Shown here: positions 35,653-45,337 of the stretch, piece by piece
Layout of the letters: each line of letters opens with the position of its first letter
Position numbering within the stretch: the first letter of the stretch is position 1
Source of the DNA: Staphylococcus pasteuri
Lineage (GTDB): Bacteria; Bacillota; Bacilli; Staphylococcales; Staphylococcaceae
Reading direction: 5' to 3'
Assembly: GCF_003970495.1 (NCBI RefSeq)
Contig: NZ_RXWW01000030.1
Location: 1 to 55,748 of the forward strand
Length of the DNA: 55,748 bases
The notes under the pieces: generated by a model
The model's input: the letters and a program-made list of their open reading frames with translations, nothing else
Databases searched by the model: none
What the model was told of the DNA's origin: nothing
Position numbers and translations under genes: made by a program

Positions 35653-37191
35653 ATGGCAACAAATGCAAAGGAAAAACCATCAATCGTTAGTAAATTTTTA
35701 AATGGTGTAGAATGGGTCGGCAACAAATTACCCGATCCAACTGTGTTATTTTTCTTAATGTGTGTAGGTCTCGCAATCATCACTTGGTTTGTTTCACTAT
35801 TTAATGTTTCTGTTAAACATCCTGGTAACGGTGAAACCATACATATCAAAAGTATTTTAAGTCATGACGGTTTTGCGATGATTATGAATGATGCAATTAA
35901 GAACTTTTCAGAATTTCCGGCACTTGGTTTGGTATTAGGTGTCATGATTGGTATTGGTGCTGCTGAAAAATCTGGTTATTTTGATAAACTGATGATTTCT
36001 GTAGTAAATAAAGCGCCAAAGAAGTTAATCGTGCCTACTATCATTTTAATAGGTATTCTTGGTAGTACGGCTGGTGATGCAGCAACTATTATTTTGCCGC
36101 CTTTAGCTGCAATGTTATTTATTAAAATTGGTTACCACCCTATTGCTGGTTTAGCAATGGCTTATGCGTCAGCGGTTGGTGGGTTTGCGGCAAATTTAGT
36201 TGTTGGTATGCAAGATGCACTTGTGTATTCATTTACAGATCCTGCTACTAAAATTGTATCTAAAAGTATTCATACAAATGTCGCAATGAATTGGTACTTT
36301 ATTGCTGCAAGTGTTGTCGTCTTATTACCTACGATTCATTTTGTAACTTCAAAGTTAATTATTCCGAGACTAGGTAAATATGATGATTCAGATGCACATG
36401 AAGATATGGAAGAAACGTCTTCTCATATTACACCTGTCGAACGTAAAGCATTATTTTGGGCAAATATGAGTTTTATAGCTCTCATCATATTATTAATCAT
36501 TTGTGCAATACCTGAGCATAGCTTTTTACGTAATGCTAAAACAGGTAGTCTTTTAGATGACGCACCATTAATTAATGGTGTTGGACTGATTATTTTAGTA
36601 GTATTCTTAGTTCCCGGCGTCATTTATGGTGTATTAAGTCGTGAAATTAAAAACACTAAAGATTTAGGACAAATGATTACAGATTCTATGGCATCTATGG
36701 GTTCATTCATAGTAATCGTATTCTTTGCGGCACAACTACTTGCGTTCCTTGAATGGAGTAACTTAGGTGTTATTACGGCTGTTAAGGGTGCTAAACTTTT
36801 ACAACATCAAAATGGAGTCGTCTTAATACTCGGTGTCATTTTCTTAAGTGCTTTAGTCAACATGCTTATTGGTAGCGCCTCAGCTAAATGGGGTATCTTA
36901 GCACCTATCTTTGTTCCAATGTTAGTTTTAGTTGGTTTCCATCCAGCGTTTACTCAAGTTATTTATCGTGTGGGCGACTCTATTACTAATCCAATTACTC
37001 CTATGATGCCTTACCTACCTCTATTATTATCATATGCACAAAAATATGATAAAAACATGAAACTCGGTACACTTTTATCTAGTCTTATGCCATACTCCAT
37101 TGCTTTAACTATTGTATGGACATTATTTACACTCATTTGGTTCTTCCTTGGAATTCCTGTTGGACCTGGTGGACCTATTCATGTGAAATAA
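35653..37191 (+). CDS. AbgT-family transporter (p-aminobenzoyl-glutamate type)
   Basis: The 512-aa protein has about 11-13 helices and AbgT/MtrF features: VEWVGNKLPDPTVLFFLMCVGLA near the start, GSTAGDAATIILPPLAAMLFI, GGFAANLVVGMQDAL, and NMLIGSASAKWGILAPIFVPML. The family imports p-aminobenzoyl-glutamate or, in other members, exports sulfonamides and folate-related compounds. AAGGAG precedes the ATG at 35653. A CodY-like box at the promoter suggests nutritional control. Monocistronic with its own terminator. Confidence 0.85.
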   Translation: MATNAKEKPSIVSKFLNGVEWVGNKLPDPTVLFFLMCVGLAIITWFVSLFNVSVKHPGNGETIHIKSILSHDGFAMIMNDAIKNFSEFPALGLVLGVMIGIGAAEKSGYFDKLMISVVNKAPKKLIVPTIILIGILGSTAGDAATIILPPLAAMLFIKIGYHPIAGLAMAYASAVGGFAANLVVGMQDALVYSFTDPATKIVSKSIHTNVAMNWYFIAASVVVLLPTIHFVTSKLIIPRLGKYDDSDAHEDMEETSSHITPVERKALFWANMSFIALIILLIICAIPEHSFLRNAKTGSLLDDAPLINGVGLIILVVFLVPGVIYGVLSREIKNTKDLGQMITDSMASMGSFIVIVFFAAQLLAFLEWSNLGVITAVKGAKLLQHQNGVVLILGVIFLSALVNMLIGSASAKWGILAPIFVPMLVLVGFHPAFTQVIYRVGDSITNPITPMMPYLPLLLSYAQKYDKNMKLGTLLSSLMPYSIALTIVWTLFTLIWFFLGIPVGPGGPIHVK

Positions 37192-37213
37192 TAAAAAGCG
37201 TTAAAATAATAAC

Positions 37214-37250
37214 AAAAGTCACTTTCATTTATAAATGAGAGTGGCTTTTA
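37214..37250 (+). terminator. Terminator of the AbgT gene
   Basis: AAAAGTCACTTTCATTTATAAATG... folds to a 16-bp stem with one G-T pair, followed by T-rich sequence. Confidence 0.8.
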
Positions 37251-37434
37251 TTGTTGTAGAAAATAATGACTGCTCCTCGCTATATACTCTATTTGTAAAC
37301 GCATTTTATAAGTTAATTAAAATCTTCAAAAATTCTATGGAAAATGTCTGAAAAATCTTTTCATTATATATATCTCATGTAAAATAAAATTAAACAGGGG
37401 TATATTGTTTGGCCCATAAACATAGGAGGCAGTG

Positions 37435-38967
37435 ATGGAAGAACGTATTGGATTAATAGATATTGGTTCAAATACTATTAGACTGGTTATTTTTGGATTT
37501 GATAAAGCAACAGGCTTGAATGAAATCTTAAATATTAAGACACCAGCACGTCTAAGTCAGTATTTAACTAAAGATAATGATATGAATGATGAAGGTATTC
37601 AAGTACTAACTGAGGCCCTAAGTAGCTTTAATAAAGTAGCAACTAAATTTAAAGTAGATGAATTACACCCTATTGCGACGGCAGCCATTCGTCAATCAAA
37701 TAATCAAAAAGATATTATTAAAAAAGTCAAAAAAGATACTGGTGTAGAAATTAAAATTGTACCAGAAGAAGACGAAGCATTTTACGGTTATTACGCTATT
37801 ACTCACACTACTGACATTGAAGACGGTGTATCTGTAGATATAGGCGGTGGCTCTACTGAGGTCACTTCATTTAAAGACAAACAATTAAAAGAAGCACATA
37901 GTTTTCCTTTTGGTGTTGTTTCGCTAAAACGTCAATTTTTCGGGGATAAAGATCATAACGACAAATCAGCAATCAAAGGCATGGAAAAATTCTTATCAGA
38001 ACAATTTGATCAATTAGACTGGCTTAAAGATCAGAAAGTTGCATTAGTCGGTGTTGGAGGATCTGCACGTAACGTTGCGCGAATACACCAATCAGAACAT
38101 TCTTACCCTATCGGTGGCGTTCACAACTATACGATGTCAGATAAAGATATCGAAGAAGTCTTTGACCTTATTCGCAAAAGCTCTAGAGATGAACTTACTA
38201 ATTTAGACGGCTTAAGTCGTGACCGAGTAGACATCATCTTACCTTCCGTGTCAGTGTTTAAAACACTTTATAAAAAAATTGATGCGACTCAATTTACATT
38301 TTCAAGAAAAGGAATTCGCGAAGGGTACATTATGAATGCGATACGTCAACGCTACCCAGAAGAATTTTCAAAAGAGAATGTTAGAAAAGATGCATTACGT
38401 CAACTAGCAAACGAATATCATATTGAAGAAGGTAGTGCAAACCGACGTCTTAAATTAGCAGAATCATTGCTTACACAATTACTTAATCATTCAGATCTTA
38501 AAGTTAATGACAATGACAAAGAATTATTTGTTGAAGGTGCTTATCTTTATTATCTAGGTAGTTTCATTGATTCAGATTCTAGTTCTCCACACACGTATTA
38601 TCTTATCGCGAACTCAATGATTAATGGCTTTTCACATAAAGATCGTGTGAAATTGGCTCTATTAGCGAGTTTCAAAAATAAGTCATTACTTAAATTTTAT
38701 TGTAAGGAAACTGAGTGGTTTAACAGTAAAGAAACGGATACTATTCAAGCTTTAGGCGGTATTATCAAATTTGTGAATGCTTTAAATATTTCTCACACGA
38801 GCTTTGTCGAAGAAGTTGAACTTAAACCTAATAAAGACGATAAGTATGAACTACTTGTCTTCTATAAAGGCGAACCTATTGCTGAAGAATATCAAGCAAA
38901 CCGTCAGAAAAAACATATCGAAAAGATTCTTGATGGTAAAGTAACGATTACCTTTACAAAATCTTAA
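37435..38967 (+). CDS. ppx: Exopolyphosphatase, Ppx/GppA family
   Basis: AGGAGG lies 5 nt before the ATG at 37435. The 510-aa cytoplasmic enzyme has the actin-like ATPase fold motifs IGLIDIGSNTIRLVIF and VSVDIGGGSTEV, the EEDEAFYGYYA loop, and a C-terminal HD-like helical region. It releases phosphate from polyphosphate ends or converts pppGpp to ppGpp. ppk follows 58 bp downstream on the same strand, so the pair balances polyphosphate breakdown and synthesis. Confidence 0.88.
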   Translation: MEERIGLIDIGSNTIRLVIFGFDKATGLNEILNIKTPARLSQYLTKDNDMNDEGIQVLTEALSSFNKVATKFKVDELHPIATAAIRQSNNQKDIIKKVKKDTGVEIKIVPEEDEAFYGYYAITHTTDIEDGVSVDIGGGSTEVTSFKDKQLKEAHSFPFGVVSLKRQFFGDKDHNDKSAIKGMEKFLSEQFDQLDWLKDQKVALVGVGGSARNVARIHQSEHSYPIGGVHNYTMSDKDIEEVFDLIRKSSRDELTNLDGLSRDRVDIILPSVSVFKTLYKKIDATQFTFSRKGIREGYIMNAIRQRYPEEFSKENVRKDALRQLANEYHIEEGSANRRLKLAESLLTQLLNHSDLKVNDNDKELFVEGAYLYYLGSFIDSDSSSPHTYYLIANSMINGFSHKDRVKLALLASFKNKSLLKFYCKETEWFNSKETDTIQALGGIIKFVNALNISHTSFVEEVELKPNKDDKYELLVFYKGEPIAEEYQANRQKKHIEKILDGKVTITFTKS

Positions 38968-39025
38968 CAAACGTATGATACTTTTAGACTACGCAAATAT
39001 ATAAACAATGAGGTGTGTTGAGGTT

Positions 39026-41191
39026 ATGCAAACTCAATTGGGAGAAAAGGATATTAATTTACCACAATACTATAACAACCGGGAACTAAGTTGGTTAGAC
39101 TTTAACTACAGAGTCTTACAAGAAGCTTATGACAAGAACAACCCTCTACTTGAAAAATTAAATTTTGTATCTATTTTCAGTTCAAATTTAGATGAATTCT
39201 TTATGGTTCGAGTAGCTGGACTTAAAGATCAAGTTGAAATGGGATATGACAAACCTGAAAATAAAGCACAAATGACACCTCAAGAGCAGTTAAACGCGAT
39301 AAAAGTTAAAAATACTGACTATGTAGCAATTCAGTATAAGCGTTATAATGAGTTGATTGAAGAATTACGTCAATATGATATTGAAATGGCGAAACCTGAA
39401 GATTTATCAGAAATGCTAAGCGAAAAATTAGAAAAAGAATTTAAAACAAGAATTCTACCTACTCTTACGCCTTTAGGTATTGATGCTTATCACCCATTTC
39501 CAAAATTGAATAATAAAAGTTTGAATATTTTCGTAGATATAGATACAGAAGATGCGATTAATTCAGCAATTGTCCAAATTCCATCATTAATTCCTAGATT
39601 TATTACACTTAATGAAGGTCCAAAGCAATTTGTTTTAATGATTGAAGATGTTGTTACTTACTTCATTAACTACTTATTCTCTGGTTATGAAGTTTTAAAT
39701 ACATTTACCTTTAGAATAACTAGAAATGCTGATTTAACTATTCATGAAGACGGTGCAGAAGACTTACTTATTGAAATTGAACGTTTCTTAAAAGAACGTC
39801 GTAGTGGCGCTGCAGTAAGATTGGAAGTAGATGGACGAACTGCTGAACGCGAAGATATTAGCTGGATTATGGAACAATTAGAAGTAGAGGAAAATGACAT
39901 CTATTTCGTAGACGGTCCGTTAGATTTAACATTCTTATTTGGTTTAGTAGATCATTTATCTAATAAACTTTATTACTTAACATATGAGAAATACACGCCA
40001 CAAGTGCCTAGATCTTTAGGTTATAACAACGTGTATCAACTAGCATTAGAACGAGATATCTTCTTCCATCATCCTTACGAATCATTCGAACCAATTGTAG
40101 ACTTTATTAGAGAAGCAGCAGATGATCCTAGTACTATAGCAATCAAACAAACATTATATAGAGTTAGTAAAGACTCACCTATTATTAAAAGTTTGAAAGA
40201 AGCTGCTGAAAAAGGTAAACAAGTAACGGTATTAGTAGAACTAAAAGCAAGATTTGATGAAGAAAACAATGTCCATTGGGCGCGCATGCTTGAAGATGCA
40301 GGATGCCATGTGATTTATGGTATGACCCATTTAAAAACACATAGTAAAATCGCACTCGTAGTTAAAAAAATCGGTAACGAATTGACTTCATTTGTCCATT
40401 TAGGAACAGGTAACTATAACGATAAAACCGCTAAACTATATACAGATATGGGTATTATTACGACAAATAATGATATCGCAGAAGATGCTATTAACTTCTT
40501 TAATTATTTAAGCGGCTATTCAGTTAAACCAGATTATAAAAAATTAATTGTCGCACCTTTCGATATACGAGATGTTTTCATCGATAGAATTGATAAAGAA
40601 ATTAGCAGCCATTTAGAACATGGTAACGGTAAAATCATGATGAAAATGAATTCATTAACGGATAAAGCCATCATTGAGAAATTATTTGAAGCGTCTCAAG
40701 CTGGAGTTAAAATCCAATTAATTATACGAGGTATTTGTTGTTTAAAACCGGGTATTCCAGGAATCAGTGAAAACATAGAAGTTGTAAGTATCGTTGGTAG
40801 ACTACTTGAACATTCACGTATTTATTATTTCCATAATAATGGTGATGAACGTATCTACTTATCTTCTGCGGATGTAATGACACGTAACATGATTAAACGT
40901 GTTGAAATACTCTTCCCTGTTGAAGATAAAACCATTGCATCACGTTTACTAGACTTTATGAATTTACAATTGTCTGATAACCAAAAAGGACGTTATCAAG
41001 ATGAACATGGCAATTACCATTATATAGAAAATAATTTGTCACCTTTAAATTCTCAAGTCTATTTAATGCAAAATGCAATTAAACATGGACAAGAATTAAA
41101 AAAACAAAGTACACATCCTACAGGTCAACCTGTACGTTCAAGACGAGGCGGTAACTGGATGAGCCGTCTAAGAGATACGCTTAAACGCTAA
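39026..41191 (+). CDS. ppk1: Polyphosphate kinase Ppk1
   Basis: I prefer the ATG at 39026 (GAGGTG 10 nt upstream) to that at 39008, which has no ribosome site. The 721-aa enzyme makes polyphosphate from ATP. It has the N-terminal [20 protein letters not shown], the [16 protein letters not shown] segment, the autophosphorylated His in [13 protein letters not shown], and the second PLD-like motif [22 protein letters not shown]. The C-terminal tail is basic. It sits 58 bp after ppx, possibly in one operon, and ends at a strong terminator. Confidence 0.9.
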   Translation: MQTQLGEKDINLPQYYNNRELSWLDFNYRVLQEAYDKNNPLLEKLNFVSIFSSNLDEFFMVRVAGLKDQVEMGYDKPENKAQMTPQEQLNAIKVKNTDYVAIQYKRYNELIEELRQYDIEMAKPEDLSEMLSEKLEKEFKTRILPTLTPLGIDAYHPFPKLNNKSLNIFVDIDTEDAINSAIVQIPSLIPRFITLNEGPKQFVLMIEDVVTYFINYLFSGYEVLNTFTFRITRNADLTIHEDGAEDLLIEIERFLKERRSGAAVRLEVDGRTAEREDISWIMEQLEVEENDIYFVDGPLDLTFLFGLVDHLSNKLYYLTYEKYTPQVPRSLGYNNVYQLALERDIFFHHPYESFEPIVDFIREAADDPSTIAIKQTLYRVSKDSPIIKSLKEAAEKGKQVTVLVELKARFDEENNVHWARMLEDAGCHVIYGMTHLKTHSKIALVVKKIGNELTSFVHLGTGNYNDKTAKLYTDMGIITTNNDIAEDAINFFNYLSGYSVKPDYKKLIVAPFDIRDVFIDRIDKEISSHLEHGNGKIMMKMNSLTDKAIIEKLFEASQAGVKIQLIIRGICCLKPGIPGISENIEVVSIVGRLLEHSRIYYFHNNGDERIYLSSADVMTRNMIKRVEILFPVEDKTIASRLLDFMNLQLSDNQKGRYQDEHGNYHYIENNLSPLNSQVYLMQNAIKHGQELKKQSTHPTGQPVRSRRGGNWMSRLRDTLKR

Positions 41192-41202
41192 TATACAAAA
41201 TT

Positions 41203-41249
41203 AAAGAGTTTGTAGATATATCCAAATGATAATCTACAAACTCTTTTTA
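41203..41249. terminator. Bidirectional terminator, ppk1/SDR
   Basis: A perfect 15-bp stem AAAGAGTTTGTAGAT with its complement, followed by five T. Confidence 0.9.
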
Positions 41250-41273
41250 TTTATCCAAATTATTGAAATGATT

Positions 41274-41969
41274 TTATACTGGTCTAACCGTCACTTCATT
41301 TACGTTGACATGGCTAGGTTGAGTTAATGCATAAATCGCTGCATCTGCAATATTTTGTGCTTCTAATTTTTTACGTCCATTGAAATCGTAATGCTCAGTT
41401 AATGGTGTTTCAACCATACCTGGAGAAATACTTGTCACTTTAACTCCAGTCTTAGCTAGTTCTTTTTCTAAACCTTGTGTTATGGAATGCACAGCGGCTT
41501 TTGTCGCACTATAAATTGCACTCCCCTTCGTCACTTCAAAGCCAGAGATAGATGCGATATTAATAATATGTCCACTAGATTGCTCTAACAATGTAGGTAA
41601 TGCTGATTGAATTGTATATAATGTGCCTTTAACATTTACATCAATCATTGAATCCCAGTCATCTACATTATAATCAGTAATTTTAGACGATTTCATTTGT
41701 CCCGCACTATTAACAACAATATCTAGTCTGCCAAATGTATCTTTAGCTGTGTCAATCAATTGTTGAACTTCTCTTTTATCTGTAACATCTGTCGCAACAA
41801 CTTTGACATTTCCTTGTTCAAATTGAGTCGCTACAGCATTTAATTTATCCGTATTTCTACCTGCTAATACGACTTTAACACCATTATTACCAAGTGCTGT
41901 TGCAATTGCTTCACCAATGCCACTACCTGCACCAGTAACAACTGCTACTTTATTGTTTAATTCATTCAT
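41274..41969 (-). CDS. SDR-family oxidoreductase (YdfG-like)
   Basis: The 231-aa protein has [19 protein letters not shown] (Arg that favours NADP), [15 protein letters not shown], catalytic Ser in NIASISG, YSATKAA (Tyr-x3-Lys) and SPGMVETPL. It is shorter than the other SDRs here and resembles the YdfG-like 3-hydroxy acid dehydrogenase group. Substrate unknown. AAAGGAG precedes the ATG. Confidence 0.8.
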   Translation of the reverse strand: MNELNNKVAVVTGAGSGIGEAIATALGNNGVKVVLAGRNTDKLNAVATQFEQGNVKVVATDVTDKREVQQLIDTAKDTFGRLDIVVNSAGQMKSSKITDYNVDDWDSMIDVNVKGTLYTIQSALPTLLEQSSGHIINIASISGFEVTKGSAIYSATKAAVHSITQGLEKELAKTGVKVTSISPGMVETPLTEHYDFNGRKKLEAQNIADAAIYALTQPSHVNVNEVTVRPV

Positions 41970-42161
41970 ATTTTAAAACTCCTTTTTATTAATCACTATT
42001 TTTATAATTACCTACAAAGTTACACGTTTAAACCTTTGTTCTTTTAACAAAATCACATCTTCTCCTGTGATTATAAAAAATCTTGTTTGTAAAAATCATA
42101 TATAAGTTATAAAGTTAGTATGTAACTATCATACATGTTTTCAAATTATAGGGGGGATACG

Positions 42162-42449
42162 ATGACTTTTCACGATCGCATATTAAAATTAAGAGAGCAA
42201 AATAACCGTACTGCATTTGAATTTCGCTTCGAAGAATTATTTAGTGACGAAGAATGGTTAGAAATGTCAATTGCTGAGAGAAAATCAACTGAAAAACAAT
42301 TCCAACATGAATTATCTAAAATGAGTGACGTAAGAATGCCTTACTCAAGTGTAGATAAAGCTAAAAATAAATTGTTCAATCAAGTCTATGCTTATAATGG
42401 AATTAAGAAGAACTTTAAACAAGTTGAAGAAAAAAGTAATGCTAGATAA
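42162..42449 (+). CDS. Small DUF1413-like protein
   Basis: The ATG at 42162 follows GGGGGGAT. The 95-aa soluble, highly charged product carries FEFRFEELFSDEEWLEMSIAERKSTEKQFQHEL, which resembles the DUF1413 core, sometimes labelled a single-stranded DNA-binding-like protein. The family call is tentative and the function unknown. It stands alone with its own terminator. Confidence 0.65.
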   Translation: MTFHDRILKLREQNNRTAFEFRFEELFSDEEWLEMSIAERKSTEKQFQHELSKMSDVRMPYSSVDKAKNKLFNQVYAYNGIKKNFKQVEEKSNAR

Positions 42450-42455
42450 TATGAT

Positions 42456-42495
42456 AAAATAACCTGGGACCTTTAAATTGGTCTCAGGTTATTTT
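42456..42495 (+). terminator. Terminator of the DUF1413-like gene
   Basis: AAAATAACCTG-G-GACC pairs with GGTC-T-CAGGTTATTTT around an 8-nt loop. Confidence 0.85.
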
Positions 42496-42535
42496 GTAGC
42501 ATTTTCCAGAATTATATGGGGGTATAATAATGTAT

Positions 42536-42565
42536 TTGCCTTCAATTGCTCACCAACGAAGGCAA
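42536..42565. repeat. Isolated hairpin between two small genes
   Basis: TTGCCTTC and GAAGGCAA form a perfect 8-bp stem with a 14-nt loop. The T-run for a plus-strand terminator lies 9 nt further on, so it is not a textbook terminator. GGGGGTATAATAATG just before it resembles a promoter or a ribosome site with a 16-codon ORF. Confidence 0.4.
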
Positions 42566-42600
42566 TCAATTGCTTTTTGATTAGGAGTCAAAAATTATTG

Positions 42601-42792
42601 TTAGTTTGTTACTAATGTTTTACGTTCTAAGCCATAGTAGTATAATCTTTCTGCATCAATATAAGGGATTGAATCGATAGTTAAATAGCCATCTTTGATG
42701 TCACCAATTATACCTTGATTAACACCTGTATTGACATAAATTTCATAACTGCTTACATCAGAGAATACAAGTTCTTCAATTACTTTTCTCAC
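42601..42792 (-). CDS. Small HTH-like protein, unknown function
   Basis: The GTG at 42792 is 8 nt after GGAG, so I prefer it to the GTG at 42801 that overlaps the site. The 63-aa product contains SSYEIYVNTGVNQGIIGDIKDG, which reads like a compact helix-turn-helix (compare XRE-type SxYxIAKxTGVxQxxIxxIKxG), followed by YIDAERLYYYGLE. It is probably a small DNA-binding protein. The homeland gene context gives no target. Confidence 0.55.
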   Translation of the reverse strand: MRKVIEELVFSDVSSYEIYVNTGVNQGIIGDIKDGYLTIDSIPYIDAERLYYYGLERKTLVTN

Positions 42793-42996
42793 TTTTATCA
42801 CTCCAACATGTCTTATTCCTTACAATTCATATACTACACCATTTTTCAGAAAATAAAAGCATTTTGTGATTATTTTCACAAATTTATCACTTTTCAAAAT
42901 CTGTGAAATTAATGTCTAAATTCATGAAATAAGTCATATTTTTAGAATTACATCAATAATAAATTACAATTCCAATTCAATATCTACGTTTATTGT

Positions 42997-44130
42997 TTAT
43001 TCTATTACTGAATTGAAAAATGCTGCCATTTGTTCAGCGGCAGTATCACTGAACATCACTTCTAAATTATCTTGAGATTCTTGTGCACTTTCTTTAGAAA
43101 CACCATACATTTCTTCTTCATATTGAGCTATAGCTGATTTAAGGTCTTGAGATGTTTTAATGGCACTCGCTAATAAATATGCATCGTACAATGCCATATT
43201 AACGCCTTCACCAGCAAACGGACTCATTAAATGCGCTGCATCGCCCATTAAAGTGATGTTGCCATTACTTTCCCAAGTAAAACCGATTGGTAATTTGTAA
43301 ATTCGTCTAAGTAGCATATCATCACTGGCATACTCGATATATTTTTTTAATTCTGGTGACCAGTCCGCAAAGTCTTTTAATAATTGCTGTTTAATTTCTC
43401 CTTTTGATAAAGCTTTGTAATCATCAAGTTTATCTACATCCATTAAATAAGACATATAGACTTTAATTCGTCCATCTCCATTAAGTTGTCCTAGAATTGC
43501 TTTGTTGTCACCTAATGCCATCATTTTACCGTTTTTATTGAATTGAGCTAAATCAGGATGGTCGTTTTTAACATTATTCACATTTAATTCGACCATTGAA
43601 ATATCATTATATTCAACATCTACATCTGAAATAAATGAACGCACTTTTGAAAATGCACCATCAGCACCTATAACTAAATCAAATGTTTCTTTATTTCCTT
43701 CTTTAAATGAAACTTCAACTTGGTCATTTTCCAATTGAGTTAATGTATTAAAAGTATAACCATATTGAATGGATGAAGGTTCTAACTGGTTCATAATAAT
43801 ATCACACAACTCACCACGATCAATTTCAGGTCGAGAACCTTCGCCTTCTGCATCTTCTTCAAATAATACCGTTCCATCTTTAGCTACAACTTTAGTGTCT
43901 TCACCTTCGTATCGGGCTAATTGTTTAAACTGTTCATAAATATTTGCTTCTTTTAAAGCAAGTTGCCCACTATCGTCATGAATATCAAGTGAACCACCAC
44001 GATCTCTATTCACATTCGGATCTGCTTTTTCAAAAATAGTAACTTTATGACCTTGCTGTTGTAATAATAGACCAAGCATGAGTCCTCCAGGTCCACCACC
44101 AATAATTCCAATACGTTTTACATTTTCCAT
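42997..44130 (-). CDS. FAD-dependent monooxygenase (TetX/UbiH-like)
   Basis: I chose the ATG at 44130, 8 nt after GAGGAG; the GTG at 44139 overlaps the site. The 377-aa flavoprotein has GIIGGGPGGLMLGLLLQQQG (dinucleotide binding), LVIGADGAFSKVR (DG motif) and LMGDAAHLMSPFAGEGVNMALYDA (FAD/GD motif). It would hydroxylate an aromatic or polyketide-like substrate with NADPH and O2; TetX-type tetracycline inactivation is a family possibility only. It is downstream of the patatin-like gene behind a terminator. Confidence 0.82.
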   Translation of the reverse strand: MENVKRIGIIGGGPGGLMLGLLLQQQGHKVTIFEKADPNVNRDRGGSLDIHDDSGQLALKEANIYEQFKQLARYEGEDTKVVAKDGTVLFEEDAEGEGSRPEIDRGELCDIIMNQLEPSSIQYGYTFNTLTQLENDQVEVSFKEGNKETFDLVIGADGAFSKVRSFISDVDVEYNDISMVELNVNNVKNDHPDLAQFNKNGKMMALGDNKAILGQLNGDGRIKVYMSYLMDVDKLDDYKALSKGEIKQQLLKDFADWSPELKKYIEYASDDMLLRRIYKLPIGFTWESNGNITLMGDAAHLMSPFAGEGVNMALYDAYLLASAIKTSQDLKSAIAQYEEEMYGVSKESAQESQDNLEVMFSDTAAEQMAAFFNSVIE

Positions 44131-44289
44131 CTTCAACACTCCTCAACTTATTATTTATAGCGTTATTAACTTATAATGTTATTATTTGTCATTTAATTAG
44201 ATATCTAACTATTTATTTGATGTTGCTCATTCTATTCCTTTTATTTGTAATATGCAAGTATAAAATTTGTTTTTATAAAAATTTAAAAA

Positions 44290-44353
44290 ATCGAGATAAA
44301 AAATTGAATTAGAGAAAGTGTCGTTACACTTTTCTAACCTATTTTCATCTCGA
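44290..44353 (-). terminator. Nested double-stem terminator of the patatin-like gene
   Basis: The inner perfect stem AGAAAGTGT-CGTT-ACACTTTCT (44313-44334) lies within an outer pair ATCGAGAT (44290-44297) and ATCTCGAT (44346-44353). Read on the minus strand, each stem is followed by a T-run. Confidence 0.75.
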
Positions 44354-44386
44354 TAGATTATGATTTATTCTTTTAAATACTAGATA

Positions 44387-45244
44387 CTAGTTCCAGAAAG
44401 TTTTAATACTTTCTGAATCTGATTTACCTTGCTTTTCGCCTAATTTAGCCATATCTGGTCTAATAGATGGATCTACAGTATTGCCACCAAGTTCATTTAA
44501 TTTATCAAATACTTCTTTACTTGGGGTAATAAGCTTAACTTCAGCATCATTTTGTTCTAATTCATTTATCGCATCTTCCAATTTATATGGTGTGTTGATC
44601 GGTAAATTTGTTGATAAAATTAAGACTTTTTTAGCTCCTTTTGCTAAATCTGCATTTTCCATTGAGTGACAACCGCCATCAAAATGTTTGCTATTATTAA
44701 CTGTTGTTGTTGGCCAAACACCTGGAAGTGATCCACTTGCTGCCATCGCTCTATAAATATCTACATTGGATTCTGTAGTAAATGCTGCTCTTGATTTCGC
44801 TTGTGCATCAACAGCCGTAATCATCAAATTTTCAGGCCATTGGTTAAGTTTAATTCTATTTTTCAATCGATTAATATGTTCATTTTCATCAAATTTGTCA
44901 TACTCTAATGCATATTCACTATAGCCTTTTATCCACTCTTTTGGTGTTGATGAATTCTTTTCAATGTCTGCATATCTCGTGAAGATATGGGACATATCAC
45001 TTTGTGGTGGTTCTTCGTTTGATTTCGGAGCAATTTGTTCTTCAAATATTTCATCCCAACTTTTACTAGACGTAATACCAGTAGCTACCTGAGCACCACC
45101 TGATGTACCTATAATTAAATCTGCATTACGAACATCAATACCTTCTTTAGAAAGTGCTGATAAGTATCCTAATTGCCATCCAATTGCTAGTGACCCTCCG
45201 CCACCTAGGACAATGGCATGATTCATGTTTTGTTTATTATTCAT
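44387..45244 (-). CDS. Patatin-like phospholipase
   Basis: The ATG at 45244 is 8 nt after GAGGAG. The 285-aa acyl hydrolase has the oxyanion loop GGGGSLAIGWQ (residues 14-24), the nucleophile elbow G46-T-S48-G-G, and the dyad Asp in FDGGCHSME. It resembles the cytoplasmic patatin family (cleaves phospholipid or other acyl esters). The upstream neighbour is an alpha/beta hydrolase on the same strand (93-bp gap). No signal peptide, so it is not obviously a secreted toxin. Confidence 0.82.
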   Translation of the reverse strand: MNNKQNMNHAIVLGGGGSLAIGWQLGYLSALSKEGIDVRNADLIIGTSGGAQVATGITSSKSWDEIFEEQIAPKSNEEPPQSDMSHIFTRYADIEKNSSTPKEWIKGYSEYALEYDKFDENEHINRLKNRIKLNQWPENLMITAVDAQAKSRAAFTTESNVDIYRAMAASGSLPGVWPTTTVNNSKHFDGGCHSMENADLAKGAKKVLILSTNLPINTPYKLEDAINELEQNDAEVKLITPSKEVFDKLNELGGNTVDPSIRPDMAKLGEKQGKSDSESIKTFWN

Positions 45245-45337
45245 GTTTAATGCTCCTCTTTTTCTTTTAATCATATTATCTATGATATAGTTGTTCTTTT
45301 TCCAGTAAAAGACTAATATGATAGCTAATAATTTATG

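Noticed and set aside
37294..37307. TGTAAACGCATTTT as a cre site before ppx
   Set aside because: It matches only 11 of 14 consensus positions, and the right half is wrong.
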